Shown: positions 1 to 6,982, counted from the first letter of the stretch. The stretch: 9,280 nucleotides of DNA from Limnoraphis robusta CS-951 (GCF_000972705.2 NZ_LATL02000153.1:1-9280), one strand, 5' to 3'. Numbers and translations are program-made. The notes: a model not told the origin generated them from the letters alone.

Positions 1-1
1 C

Positions 2-664
2 AATGCAGCCATCTATCCCAAGTATTTAAGGTCATCTGAAAAGCGAATTAAAAAGCTACAGCGACGACTATCTAGGAAGTTTGTCAAGGGTAAAAAGCCC
101 CAATCAAATAACTACCACAAATCTCGAAAAAGACTGGGGAAAGCACATTTGAAGGTTCAACGCCAACGTAAAGACTGGGCTGTGAAGTTAGCCCGGGGCG
201 TCGTGACATCTAACGATGTCGTGGTGTACGAAGACCTAAAGATACAAAATATGGTCAAGAACCATCATTTAGCTAAGTCGATTTCAGACGCGAGTTGGTA
301 TCAATTCACCCAATGGTTAAACTATTTTGGAAAAATTTGGGATAAAGCAGTTGTTTCTGTTAGCCCACATTTCACCTCTGCCGATTGTTCTAACTGTGGA
401 TTGAGGGTGAAGAAATCACTCAGCACCCGGACTCACAAATGCCCTAAATGTCATACAGAAATTTGTCGAGATACTAATGCGGCACTTAATATTCTGAAGA
501 AGGGCATGAGTATTCTGGGTAGCGAGTATCAACAATACAGTACCGAAGGGCATTCGGAAACTGCCTCGTTCGAGGAAACGCTTGGGGAGACTTCCACCTC
601 TGTTAATGAGGAGAAATCTGAATTAATAAGTGGTGTCACTGAACCAGGAATTAACTGTAGTTAA
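2..664 (+). CDS. tnpB: TnpB RNA-guided endonuclease (OrfB), 5' partial
   Basis: The frame is open from the window edge (position 2) to TAA at 662-664, so the gene is cut by the window; a TTG at 149 is not a convincing start because family-like sequence continues upstream of it. TnpB is the IS200/IS605 accessory protein, an RNA-guided RuvC nuclease ancestral to Cas12. Visible features are the RuvC-II glutamate in VVYEDLKI (Glu codon 230-232), the conserved KNHHLAKSISDASW block, a zinc finger of two CxxC pairs (first Cys at 386-388, CPKC about 15 residues later), and the RuvC-III aspartate in CRDTNAALNIL (Asp codon 470-472). The RuvC-I aspartate lies upstream of the window. No frameshift is visible, so this part looks intact. 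The last ~45 codons form a hydrophilic tail that probably overlaps the guide RNA. Confidence 0.9.
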   Translation, partial: NAAIYPKYLRSSEKRIKKLQRRLSRKFVKGKKPQSNNYHKSRKRLGKAHLKVQRQRKDWAVKLARGVVTSNDVVVYEDLKIQNMVKNHHLAKSISDASWYQFTQWLNYFGKIWDKAVVSVSPHFTSADCSNCGLRVKKSLSTRTHKCPKCHTEICRDTNAALNILKKGMSILGSEYQQYSTEGHSETASFEETLGETSTSVNEEKSELISGVTEPGINCS

Positions 665-699
665 GAATCCCCTAGCTTTAGCTATGGGGAGTATGTCAA
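543..699 (+). ncRNA. Candidate omega/reRNA scaffold of TnpB
   Basis: In IS200/IS605 elements the guide RNA of TnpB is transcribed from the 3' end of tnpB through the right end, and its guide is the host DNA just outside the element. This stretch holds three compact hairpins as expected: CCGAA/TTCGG (543-547 with 553-557), the palindrome CCTCGTTCGAGG (564-575), and the right-end hairpin (668-690). The guide would then be about 16-20 nt starting at 700. The location and stems are seen; the RNA itself, its 5' end and activity are inferred. Confidence 0.4.
668..690 (+). repeat. IS right-end subterminal hairpin
   Basis: TCCCC-TAGC pairs with GCTA-GGGGA across a four-base loop, with one bulged T at 685, giving about 9 bp. 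A hairpin of this kind with an unpaired T is the normal recognition structure for the Y1 transposase at ends of this IS family. It lies 4 nt after the tnpB stop and 9 nt before the presumed cleavage site. Confidence 0.65.
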
Positions 700-765
700 C
701 CCATATGTCCGAGAAACACTCTACTTGAACAAAACCACTGATTGCTGGTGACGATCAATTTCCTG

Positions 766-793
766 TTCCCTTTTACGCAAATTTTGCTACTAT
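766..793 (+). promoter_or_regulatory. rpsB promoter candidate
   Basis: An extended -10 (TGC then TACTAT, 785-793) lies about 110 bp before the rpsB start. A weak -35 match (TTCCCT, 766-771) sits 16 bp upstream. The ten bases TGCTACTATA at 785-794 recur exactly at 1871-1880 upstream of tsf, which supports use as a promoter element. The site lies outside the IS, so insertion appears not to have removed it. Confidence 0.45.
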
Positions 794-886
794 AGAGAGG
801 TTGTCTAAAATTCACACATCCTGGGTTTCGGGTGTTTTTGACAAATCCAAGTCAGAGATCAACCCTGGGATGGAGGATTAACCCGA

Positions 887-892
887 AAGGAG
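887..892 (+). promoter_or_regulatory. Ribosome binding site deciding the rpsB start
   Basis: AAGGAG lies 11 nt before ATG 904. The frame is open further up to a GTG at 832, but that would add 24 residues unlike any S2 N-terminus, whereas [18 protein letters not shown] is the expected S2 beginning. Confidence 0.75.
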
Positions 893-903
893 TTAAATTT
901 AAA

Positions 904-1719
904 ATGGCAGTTATTAGTCTCGCTGAAATGTTGGAGTCTGGAGTTCACTTCGGACATCAGACTCGTCGTTGGAATCCGAAAATGGCTCCGTATATCTATA
1001 CAGAACGGAACGGAGTTCATATCATTGACTTGTTGCAAACCGCCCAACTGATGGAAGAAGCCTATGAATATATTAGAACTTCTTCTGAACAAGGCAAGAA
1101 ATTTCTGTTTGTGGGTACGAAACGTCAAGCGGCAGGTATCATTGCTCAAGAAGCTCTACGCTGTGGAGCCTATTATGTAAACCAACGTTGGTTAGGGGGA
1201 ATGCTGACCAACTGGACGACCATCAAAACTCGGGTAGACCGACTCAAAGAGCTAGAATATCGCCAAGATAGCGGTCAACTTGATTATCTGCCCAAAAAAG
1301 AAGCTTCTGTGTTACGACGGGAACTGGAGAAGCTGCAAAAATACCTGGGTGGTATTAAACAAATGCGTCGCACTCCTGATGCGGTGGTGATGATCGACCA
1401 GCGACGGGAACATAACGCTGTTATGGAGTGTAAAAAGTTGGGAATTCCAATTATTGCGATGTTGGATACGAACTGTGATCCCGACTTGGCTGACATCCAT
1501 ATTCCCGCCAACGATGACGCCATTCGAGCGATTAAATTAATCGTTGGGAAGCTGTCCGATGCCATTTATGAAGGGCGTCACGGTCAACTGGAGGGTGATC
1601 CCGATCTCGCTGAAGAATTTGCTGACGACTACGAAGGTGCAGAAGAAGAGTTCGGCGAAGAAGGTGAAGATTACGAAGAATATATTGAAGAGGAAGAAGA
1701 TCCCGATAAAGAGGATTAA
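904..1719 (+). CDS. rpsB: 30S ribosomal protein S2
   Basis: The product is 271 residues. S2 is a small-subunit protein on the back of the 30S head-body junction and is needed for S1 binding and initiation. Family signatures are visible: the N-terminal [19 protein letters not shown], the NGVHIIDL segment, FVGTKRQA, the [14 protein letters not shown] block, the coiled-coil arm around [20 protein letters not shown], and [36 protein letters not shown]. Residues 232-271 form a very acidic tail (24 Asp/Glu of 40, one Lys), so the protein is about 30 residues longer than E. coli S2; cyanobacterial S2 proteins are generally extended. The start is ATG 904. It is followed by tsf, as in most bacteria, but after an unusually long gap. 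Confidence 0.98.
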   Translation: MAVISLAEMLESGVHFGHQTRRWNPKMAPYIYTERNGVHIIDLLQTAQLMEEAYEYIRTSSEQGKKFLFVGTKRQAAGIIAQEALRCGAYYVNQRWLGGMLTNWTTIKTRVDRLKELEYRQDSGQLDYLPKKEASVLRRELEKLQKYLGGIKQMRRTPDAVVMIDQRREHNAVMECKKLGIPIIAMLDTNCDPDLADIHIPANDDAIRAIKLIVGKLSDAIYEGRHGQLEGDPDLAEEFADDYEGAEEEFGEEGEDYEEYIEEEEDPDKED

Positions 1720-1755
1720 AATCAACTCAGCAGTCTCAATGTTCTGAGGGATAAA

Positions 1756-1803
1756 AGGGCGCAAAATACCTATTTAAGCCAATTGGGTTCGGGCTTGCGC
1801 CCT
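1756..1803 (+). other. Long hairpin downstream of rpsB
   Basis: AGGGCGCAA (1756-1764) and TTGCGCCCT (1795-1803) form a perfect 9-bp stem around a 30-base loop that contains the palindrome CCAATTGG (1779-1786). No T-run follows, so it is not a standard intrinsic terminator. It could be a processing or 3'-end stabilising structure for the rpsB mRNA, or part of the DNA/RNA control of tsf. A shorter 4-bp hairpin (1820-1832) follows. Confidence 0.5.
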
Positions 1804-1854
1804 GTACAAACAATGCTGATCCCGTTCGGGGACGCAAGAGAAATTGAGGGAAAA

Positions 1855-1884
1855 TTGAATCAGTAGAAAGTGCTACTATATACA
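1855..1884 (+). promoter_or_regulatory. tsf promoter candidate inside the rpsB-tsf gap
   Basis: TTGAAT (1855-1860) is followed 16-18 bp later by overlapping -10-like hexamers TATATA (1877-1882) and TATACA (1879-1884), embedded in TGCTACTATATACA. The first ten bases of that string repeat the rpsB -10 region. Transcription from here would give tsf a leader of about 310 nt. Confidence 0.45.
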
Positions 1885-1889
1885 GGGTT

Positions 1890-2198
1890 GATTACCGAAA
1901 TTAAGCGGGATACAAGCCCGGTTTGAGGACGGTTGACCTCAAATTGAGGTAAAATCATAAAAATGTTGGTCTACTAGAGTTGGGATTCGTGCGTACCAAC
2001 ACTTAACACGAAGCACGTAAAGCGATAGTAGCAACATCAGGTCTGTGCGGATCTATTGAAAAACCGATGGACTCGCGCATAGTGCCGAACCCAGAAACTT
2101 AATCTTTTCTCGACTCAAACCCAAAAATTGGGTGTAGGTCATTTACCATTCGTCTCAGGGCGACTCAAAAAAATTCAAGAGAAGGAATAGAGGAAAAA
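1890..2198 (+). promoter_or_regulatory. Putative structured 5' leader of tsf
   Basis: This stretch has no convincing ORF but many potential stems: CGGG/CCCG (1906-1920); two mutually exclusive stems sharing CCTCAAA (TTTGAGG 1922-1928 with 1937-1943, or ACCTC 1936-1940 with GAGGT 1946-1950); TTCGTG/CACGAA (1986-1991 with 2007-2012); a nested stem TGTGCG/CGCGCA with inner TCTAT/ATGGA (2044-2079); and ACCCAA/TTGGGT (2119-2133). CGACTCAAA occurs twice, 50 bp apart (2111 and 2161). Such a layout suggests regulation of tsf at RNA level. No known leader family was recognised, and the structures were derived by eye. Confidence 0.35.
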
Positions 2199-2828
2199 AT
2201 GGCCGACATATCAGCAAAAGTAGTCAAAGAACTGCGTGAAAAAACAGGCGCAGGTATGATGGACTGCAAAAAAGCGCTCAAAGAAACAGATGGCGATATG
2301 ACCAAAGCTATGGAGTGGCTGCGACAAAAGGGCATTACCTCGGCCGATAAAAAAGCGGGTCGTGCGGCCAGTGAAGGACTGGTTGGCAGCTATATTCATA
2401 CTGGGGGTCGCGTCGGTGTCCTCGTCGAAATTAACTGCGAGACTGACTTTGTTGCGCGTCGCGAAGAGTTTCAAACGCTGGTGCGAAATGTAGCCATGCA
2501 AATTGCCGCTTGTCCGAATGTGGAGTATGTTGCGGTTGATAATATTCCCAGCGATATTGTTGAGAGAGAAAAATCGATTGAGATGAAGCGCGATGATTTG
2601 GCTGGAAAGCCCGATAATATTAAAGAAAAGATCGTTCAAGGTCGGATCGATAAGCGTCTGAAAGAATTGGCGTTGATGGATCAACCTTATATTCGCGATC
2701 AAAATATTACGGTTGAAGAGTTGGTTAAACAAACCATTGCCCTTCTCGGAGAAAATATTAAAGTGCGTCGCTTTTCTCGCTTTGTTCTGGGCGAGGGGGT
2801 TGATGCAGAGGAAGAGACGGCTGAATAA
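2199..2828 (+). CDS. tsf: Translation elongation factor Ts (EF-Ts)
   Basis: The product is 209 residues, close to other cyanobacterial EF-Ts proteins and shorter than the ~283 of E. coli. EF-Ts is the cytoplasmic guanine-nucleotide exchange factor for EF-Tu. The order is: an N-terminal UBA-like domain (1-45, [18 protein letters not shown]), the core with [16 protein letters not shown] at 76-91 holding the TDFV loop (82-85) that inserts into EF-Tu, then the signature stretch around 138-176 ([20 protein letters not shown]) and the C-terminal [18 protein letters not shown] 2199 is preceded by AAGGAA (2182-2187) and AGAGGA (2189-2194). A terminator-like hairpin lies 45 bp after the stop. Confidence 0.98.
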   Translation: MADISAKVVKELREKTGAGMMDCKKALKETDGDMTKAMEWLRQKGITSADKKAGRAASEGLVGSYIHTGGRVGVLVEINCETDFVARREEFQTLVRNVAMQIAACPNVEYVAVDNIPSDIVEREKSIEMKRDDLAGKPDNIKEKIVQGRIDKRLKELALMDQPYIRDQNITVEELVKQTIALLGENIKVRRFSRFVLGEGVDAEEETAE

Positions 2829-2873
2829 GCGCCGTTTTTTGGACAGAAGTAACCTTGCAAAAAAGTTTGATTG

Positions 2874-2913
2874 GCCCCGATTCAAATTATCATTAGAGGC
2901 GATTGGGGCTTTT
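2874..2913 (+). terminator. Intrinsic terminator candidate after tsf
   Basis: GCCCC at 2874-2878 pairs with GGGGC at 2905-2909. The stem extends inward by about four pairs, two of them G-U. The loop is long and four Ts (2910-2913) follow. The stem is moderate and the U-tract short, so read-through is possible. Confidence 0.55.
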
Positions 2914-3019
2914 AAATCTAAGCTATTTCAGTTGCTTAAGGTAGAAGACCGGAAACTGGATTTATCATTGGGAAAATTAATGATTCGGCAGTTTTTCCTC
3001 AGATTTTTATAGCTAAGAA

Positions 3020-3048
3020 TTGACACCTGAACCCGGCTAACGGATTAG
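3020..3048 (+). promoter_or_regulatory. Promoter candidate for the hypothetical gene
   Basis: A consensus -35 TTGACA (3020-3025) stands 17 bp before a poor -10 (GATTAG, 3043-3048), 45 bp ahead of ATG 3093. It follows the tsf terminator candidate, fitting separate transcription. Confidence 0.35.
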
Positions 3049-3092
3049 TTTTTACGGTTTAATATTGACGCTTTCTCCATCAAATTGCAGAA

Positions 3093-3956
3093 ATGACAGG
3101 ATCGCTTAAAGCCATAGAGGAGGATCTCGCTTCTTTAGAAGAGGCAATCGCCAAGTTAGCTCATGAATTTGATCACGCCTATGAAAATTATCTCACGGCT
3201 TTAGGAAAAGCAGTTCGCCAACAGTTGATTCTGGCGAGTTATCATTTATGTACTCAGGGCTATCCAGAATCTTTTCTGAAGCTTTCCTTTTCACAACGGC
3301 AGAAATTTCAACAAAATTTGCAAACGTTAGCTACAAACGCTCAAAAAACTTTTCTGTCTCTGGTGCAACTTTCCTCCGCCTCTCAAGCTTTGAAGGAACA
3401 ACCAGAGGACGATGATTCTTTAGAAGAAGATTTCACCCCCGAAGATGAATCTGTTGAAGTCTCTACTGATTTTTTGATTCAACAGGCTCTTCCGCAGCCC
3501 TTGAGTTCTCCTGAACGGTTGGCTTTGTGGCAAGAAAAGCTGGAAAAATCAATTCATGCTTTTTTGAAAACCCTGTCTCGCGATACCAACCGATGCTTAC
3601 AAAAATCCGAGATTTTCCCCCAAAAACTACCAGAAGCCCTTTTAGAAGCGGCTTCTCTAGCGGAAACTTCGGCACAAACTGTTGCGAGTCCGCCTAACCT
3701 CCTGAACTTGATGATTGAAACCGAAGACATCGAGGACGAGGAGATTTCTAATGTGACTCGTGTGATGGCTGTGCATCTGCGTCTGTCTGAAGTTGAATTT
3801 GCAGATACAGCCGTGATGTCAAAACGTCATCAGATTCGCAATCTCTCTGCTCAGTTGACCAAGCTGGGACGTAGTTATCAGAAGAAACAACGAGAACGGG
3901 CTGTTTTAGAAGCTGAGGCGGCTTGGCGAGCGAGTTGGTTTGAGCAGAACGCTTAA
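3093..3956 (+). CDS. Conserved cyanobacterial hypothetical protein
   Basis: The product is 287 residues with no recognised enzymatic motif, signal peptide or membrane segment. It looks mostly helical. Residues 1-100 are a helix-rich region beginning with a likely coiled coil (LKAIEEDLASLEEAIAKLA). A disordered acidic linker follows at 103-122 (EDDDSLEEDF), then a second helical region (140-195), a second acidic patch (209-217, with EDIEDEE), and a basic helical C-terminus (222-287) with MAVHLRLSEVEFAD, KRHQIRNLSAQL and RSYQKKQRERAVLEAEAAW. From memory, proteins with a similar C-terminus sit between tsf and recG in many cyanobacteria; that synteny is recalled, not checked. The function is unknown; the charged coiled-coil build suggests a structural or binding role, which is inference. 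ATG 3093 lacks a clear Shine-Dalgarno sequence. Confidence 0.85.
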   Translation: MTGSLKAIEEDLASLEEAIAKLAHEFDHAYENYLTALGKAVRQQLILASYHLCTQGYPESFLKLSFSQRQKFQQNLQTLATNAQKTFLSLVQLSSASQALKEQPEDDDSLEEDFTPEDESVEVSTDFLIQQALPQPLSSPERLALWQEKLEKSIHAFLKTLSRDTNRCLQKSEIFPQKLPEALLEAASLAETSAQTVASPPNLLNLMIETEDIEDEEISNVTRVMAVHLRLSEVEFADTAVMSKRHQIRNLSAQLTKLGRSYQKKQRERAVLEAEAAWRASWFEQNA

Positions 3957-3995
3957 ACACTGAAGCCGTAGAAGGCTAGAGGCGAAGGGTTGACG

Positions 3996-4056
3996 GGCTA
4001 TTGTCTGGGTGTTGATTTATAGTTCAAGTGTAAGGGCGAAGAACCCCAGACTAGCC
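3996..4056 (+). other. Large inverted repeat / structured element before recG
   Basis: GGCTA (3996-4000) plus GTCTGGG (4003-4009) pair perfectly with CCCAGAC (4045-4051) plus TAGCC (4052-4056): 12 bp interrupted only by a TT bulge. GTTC (4022-4025) can also pair with GAAC (4041-4044), stacking directly under the main stem. No T-run follows, so it is not an ordinary terminator. It lies 40 bp after the hypothetical gene. It could be an RNA 3'-end structure, a small RNA or a worn repeat element; I do not recognise it. The rest of the 3957-4283 gap holds the recG promoter candidate and a small hairpin ACAGC/GCTGT (4152-4166). Confidence 0.5.
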
Positions 4057-4110
4057 TATGCTATTATCTTAGCGAAAATTTCCTAAAATGTCAAATAAAA
4101 GTGAATTTTC

Positions 4111-4140
4111 TTGATTTTTCAAGTTAAAAACTTCTATACT
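4111..4140 (+). promoter_or_regulatory. recG promoter candidate
   Basis: TTGATT (4111-4116) and TATACT (4135-4140) are spaced by 18 bp in an AT-rich stretch, a good sigma-70-type match. Transcription would start near 4147 and give recG a leader of about 137 nt with the ACAGC/GCTGT hairpin near its 5' end. Confidence 0.55.
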
Positions 4141-4283
4141 TTTAGAGGAAGACAGCTTCAGGCTGTTACCCTAGAAAGGATAGACAAGCCAATGTTTTGA
4201 TTCTTGAGTTTTCAATGACTTGGAGTCGGTTTAATTGGATTAATAAAATCAGATAAACTTCTATTTTTTAGTCAACTGGAACA

Positions 4284-6773
4284 ATGAAAAGTAACCAACC
4301 AGACTGGGAGCGTTTACAAAAAGCAATTGCAGTTGAAGCCGAAAGGGGATTTAATAATGTTCAGGGAAAGCATCACCAATTTCACGAGTTTTTGTATATT
4401 AGCTTAAACGAACTTTTTAACCTTGTTCCCGGAGACTCTAAAAATCGCTGTCAACAAATGGTAGATGCGTTTGCGAATTATTCAGAAAAAAGTCTGCAAG
4501 ATAGAGAAAACCTTCTGGATGATACAAGGCGGTTTTTGTTGCAAATGCAGCGAAGTCTTGACTGTCGTGAAAAAGTCGAAGAAATCACTGAAAGAAGTCA
4601 ACAAATTCCGGCATCTATTCCGACAAATTCCCTGATTCAAACCCTACCAATTGTTGAGAAATCACCGAATGCTGCTTCTTCTTTAGAACAACCTTTAGAG
4701 AACGTCGTCGGGCCTAGAAATGCATATCGTTTAGCGAAACTGGGCTTGTATACGGTTTATGATTTATTATACTATTATCCGCGAGATCATATTGATTATG
4801 CTCGTCAAGTTGCGATTCGAGATTTAGTTCCGGGAGAAACAGTAACACTGATTGCTAAGGTTAAACGGTGTAACTGTTTTAGCAGTCCTAGAAATAAGAA
4901 ATTAACGATTTTAGATTTAATCTTAACGGATAGTACCGGACAACTCAAAATTAGTCGTTTTTTCGCAGGGCCGAGATATAGTAACGCGGGATGGCAAAAT
5001 AAGCAAAAATATAACTACCCACAGGGTACGATTGTCGCGGCTTCGGGGTTAGTGAAAAGTAATAAATATGGAATTACTTTAGATAATCCTGAATTGGAAG
5101 TTTTAGACCAAGAAGGGGGGCAAATTGACTCGATGAAAATTGGTCGGGTGGTGCCTGTTTATCCCCTGAGTGAAGGGGTGGGTGCTGACTTAATTAGAAA
5201 ATCGGTTTTATCGGTTTTACCAACAACGAGCCAGTTGCAAGATACGTTACCTCAAGGTTTATTGGATATTTATCAACTGATTGGAGTACAAGATGCGATT
5301 CAAAATATTCACTTTCCCCCAGATAGAGACTGTTTAGCCGCAGCCCGTCGCCGTTTGGTATTTGATGAGTTTTTCTATCTACAATTAGGACTGTTACAAC
5401 GACGTCAATCTCAAAAAAAAGCGGCAACTAGCGCCGTTCTTGCTCCGACGGGAAAACTAATTCAACAGTTTGATGAAATTTTACCGTTTAAATTAACGAA
5501 TGCTCAACAACGAGTCATCAAAGAAATTCTGATTGATTTACAATCTTCTGAACCGATGAATCGGTTGGTTCAAGGGGATGTAGGGGCAGGAAAAACAGTA
5601 GTCGCAGTTGTAGCAATGTTAGCGGCTATTCAAGCCGGATACCAAACGGCATTGATGGCGCCAACGGAAGTTTTAGCCGAACAACATTATCGAAAATTAG
5701 TCAGTTGGTTTAACTTAATGCACTTAAGCGTTGAACTGTTAACGGGTTCAACTAAAACGGCGAAACGTCGCCAAATTCACAGCCAATTAGAAACGGGAGA
5801 ATTACCTGTTTTAGTGGGAACTCATGCGTTAATTCAAGATACGGTAAATTTTCATCGGTTGGGGTTAGTGGTGATTGATGAACAGCATCGGTTTGGGGTG
5901 CAACAACGGGCTAGATTGCAACAAAAAGGTGAATCTCCTCATGTTTTAACGATGACAGCAACGCCCATTCCGCGTACATTAGCGTTAACGTTACATGGGG
6001 ATTTAGATGTGAGTCAATTGGATGAACTTCCGCCGGGGCGTCAACCGATTCAAACGACTATTTTAATGGGGAAACAACGCAATGAAGCCTATGATTTAAT
6101 CCGACGAGAAATTGTGCAGGGAAGACAGGTTTATGTGGTGTTGCCGTTAGTTGAAGAATCGGAAAAGTTAGATGTCCGTTCAGCAGTGGAGGAACATCAA
6201 AAACTGCAAACGAAAATTTTCCCAGAATTTCAAATCGGTTTATTACATGGTCGTCTGAGTAGTGCGGAAAAAGATGAAGCGATTAGTCAATTTCGCGATC
6301 AAAAGACGCAAATTCTGGTTTCTACAACTGTTGTAGAAGTGGGGGTGGATGTTCCGAATGCAACGGTGATGTTAATCGAAAATGCGGAACGATTTGGGTT
6401 ATCTCAATTGCATCAATTACGGGGACGAGTTGGACGGGGTAAACACAAATCTTTTTGTCTATTAATGGCAGGAAGTTCAACGCCAGAAGCCAGAGAAAGG
6501 CTAGAGGTTCTTGCAGAGTCTCAAGATGGATTTTTTATCGCTGAAATGGATATGCAGTTGCGGGGGCCAGGTCAAGTTTTGGGATCTCGTCAGTCAGGAT
6601 TACCGGATTTTGTCTTAGCGAGTTTAGTTGAAGATCGGGAGGTGTTAGAATTGGCAAGAGATGCGGCGCAAAAAGTGATAGAAAAGGATGAAACGTTAAA
6701 CCGTTGGCCGTTAATGCAGCAGGAGTTAAACCGACGGTATCAACGAATGTTAGGGGGTTCTATTTTGACTTAA
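4284..6773 (+). CDS. recG: ATP-dependent DNA helicase RecG
   Basis: The product is 829 residues. RecG is a superfamily 2 double-strand DNA translocase that remodels stalled forks, Holliday junctions and R-loops. Residues 1 to about 138 are an extension absent from the 693-residue E. coli protein; such extensions are typical of cyanobacterial RecG. Then come the N-terminal/wedge region (from ENVVGPRNAYRLAKLGLYT, 139-157) with its OB-fold to about 290, Walker A GDVGAGKT (431-438), the DEQH box (532-535), motif III TATPIPRT (558-565), the second helicase domain with LLHGRLSSAEKDE, motif V VVEVGVDVPN (683-692), motif VI QLRGRVGRG (711-719), and the C-terminal TRG-type segment LRGPGQVLGSRQSGLPDF. 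All key residues are present. ATG 4284 has only a weak ribosome site. A broken GNAT gene starts 2 bp after the stop. Confidence 0.97.
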   Translation: MKSNQPDWERLQKAIAVEAERGFNNVQGKHHQFHEFLYISLNELFNLVPGDSKNRCQQMVDAFANYSEKSLQDRENLLDDTRRFLLQMQRSLDCREKVEEITERSQQIPASIPTNSLIQTLPIVEKSPNAASSLEQPLENVVGPRNAYRLAKLGLYTVYDLLYYYPRDHIDYARQVAIRDLVPGETVTLIAKVKRCNCFSSPRNKKLTILDLILTDSTGQLKISRFFAGPRYSNAGWQNKQKYNYPQGTIVAASGLVKSNKYGITLDNPELEVLDQEGGQIDSMKIGRVVPVYPLSEGVGADLIRKSVLSVLPTTSQLQDTLPQGLLDIYQLIGVQDAIQNIHFPPDRDCLAAARRRLVFDEFFYLQLGLLQRRQSQKKAATSAVLAPTGKLIQQFDEILPFKLTNAQQRVIKEILIDLQSSEPMNRLVQGDVGAGKTVVAVVAMLAAIQAGYQTALMAPTEVLAEQHYRKLVSWFNLMHLSVELLTGSTKTAKRRQIHSQLETGELPVLVGTHALIQDTVNFHRLGLVVIDEQHRFGVQQRARLQQKGESPHVLTMTATPIPRTLALTLHGDLDVSQLDELPPGRQPIQTTILMGKQRNEAYDLIRREIVQGRQVYVVLPLVEESEKLDVRSAVEEHQKLQTKIFPEFQIGLLHGRLSSAEKDEAISQFRDQKTQILVSTTVVEVGVDVPNATVMLIENAERFGLSQLHQLRGRVGRGKHKSFCLLMAGSSTPEARERLEVLAESQDGFFIAEMDMQLRGPGQVLGSRQSGLPDFVLASLVEDREVLELARDAAQKVIEKDETLNRWPLMQQELNRRYQRMLGGSILT

Positions 6774-6775
6774 AT

Positions 6776-6982
6776 ATGAATATTAGATCGGCTACTGTAG
6801 AGGATGTTTCGCTGATTTTTTCGTTGATTCAGAAGACGTCAGAGTTTGATCGTAATATTGGGGGGTTTTCGGGTGTGTTGAAAGTTTCTGAAGACAAAAT
6901 TCGCAAAACCCTATTTGGGAAAATTCCTTTTCAATCTTTCGATCCCATATCTTCGGAGATCTTCCGGTTGAAAAGGCAGTAA
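6776..6982 (+). pseudogene. GNAT N-acetyltransferase, N-terminal fragment
   Basis: ATG 6776 lies 2 bp after the recG stop, suggesting a former recG-GNAT transcription unit. The first ~52 residues match the start of a GCN5-related acetyltransferase common in cyanobacteria: IRSATVEDVSLIFSLIQK (beta1-alpha1), then SEFDRNIGGFSGVLKVSEDK and IRKTLFGKIPF. After this the family sequence stops; the frame runs 16 unrelated codons to TAA 6980-6982. The acetyl-CoA binding core (motif A, Q/RxxGxG/A) is missing, so the fragment cannot be active. A matching C-terminus appears at 8401-8475. The frame is open upstream to 6704, but that part overlaps recG. Confidence 0.75.

Larger units (their letters stand above)
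1..699 (+). mobile_element. IS200/IS605-family element, right part only
   Basis: The window opens inside an insertion sequence of the IS200/IS605 (IS1341-like) group. What is visible is the 3' two-thirds of tnpB followed by a short non-coding tail holding a subterminal hairpin (668-690) and the end-like sequence GTATGTCAA (691-699). This group carries hairpins near its ends instead of terminal inverted repeats and makes no target duplication, so the right boundary at 699/700 is inferred from the hairpin and the TCAA end. The left end, and any tnpA transposase, lie outside the window. The element runs in the same direction as rpsB and ends about 205 bp before its start codon. Confidence 0.72.

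Noticed and set aside
832..903. Upstream GTG start for rpsB at 832
   Set aside because: The extra 24 residues are not S2-like, and the ribosome site and family N-terminus both point to ATG 904.
1544..1764. Overlapping small frames on both strands at the rpsB 3' end
   Set aside because: They mirror the repetitive Glu/Asp codons of the S2 acidic tail and have no independent support.
1756..1832. Possible tRNA in the rpsB-tsf gap because of GGGTTCGGGC next to a stem
   Set aside because: The 9-bp stem encloses only 30 bases and there is no anticodon or D arm; it does not fit a cloverleaf.
2134..2146. NtcA-like box GTA...TAC upstream of tsf
   Set aside because: The spacer is 7 rather than 8 bases, and tsf is not an expected NtcA target.
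2211..2885. Long open frame (224 codons) on the minus strand opposite tsf
   Set aside because: It lies fully antisense to a clear EF-Ts gene, its product looks like no family, and such frames arise from codon bias of the real gene.
2713..3012. 99-codon plus-strand frame running from inside tsf over the terminator
   Set aside because: The first part is a frame shadow of tsf, the rest is low-complexity, and it passes through the terminator hairpin; no ribosome site or family resemblance.
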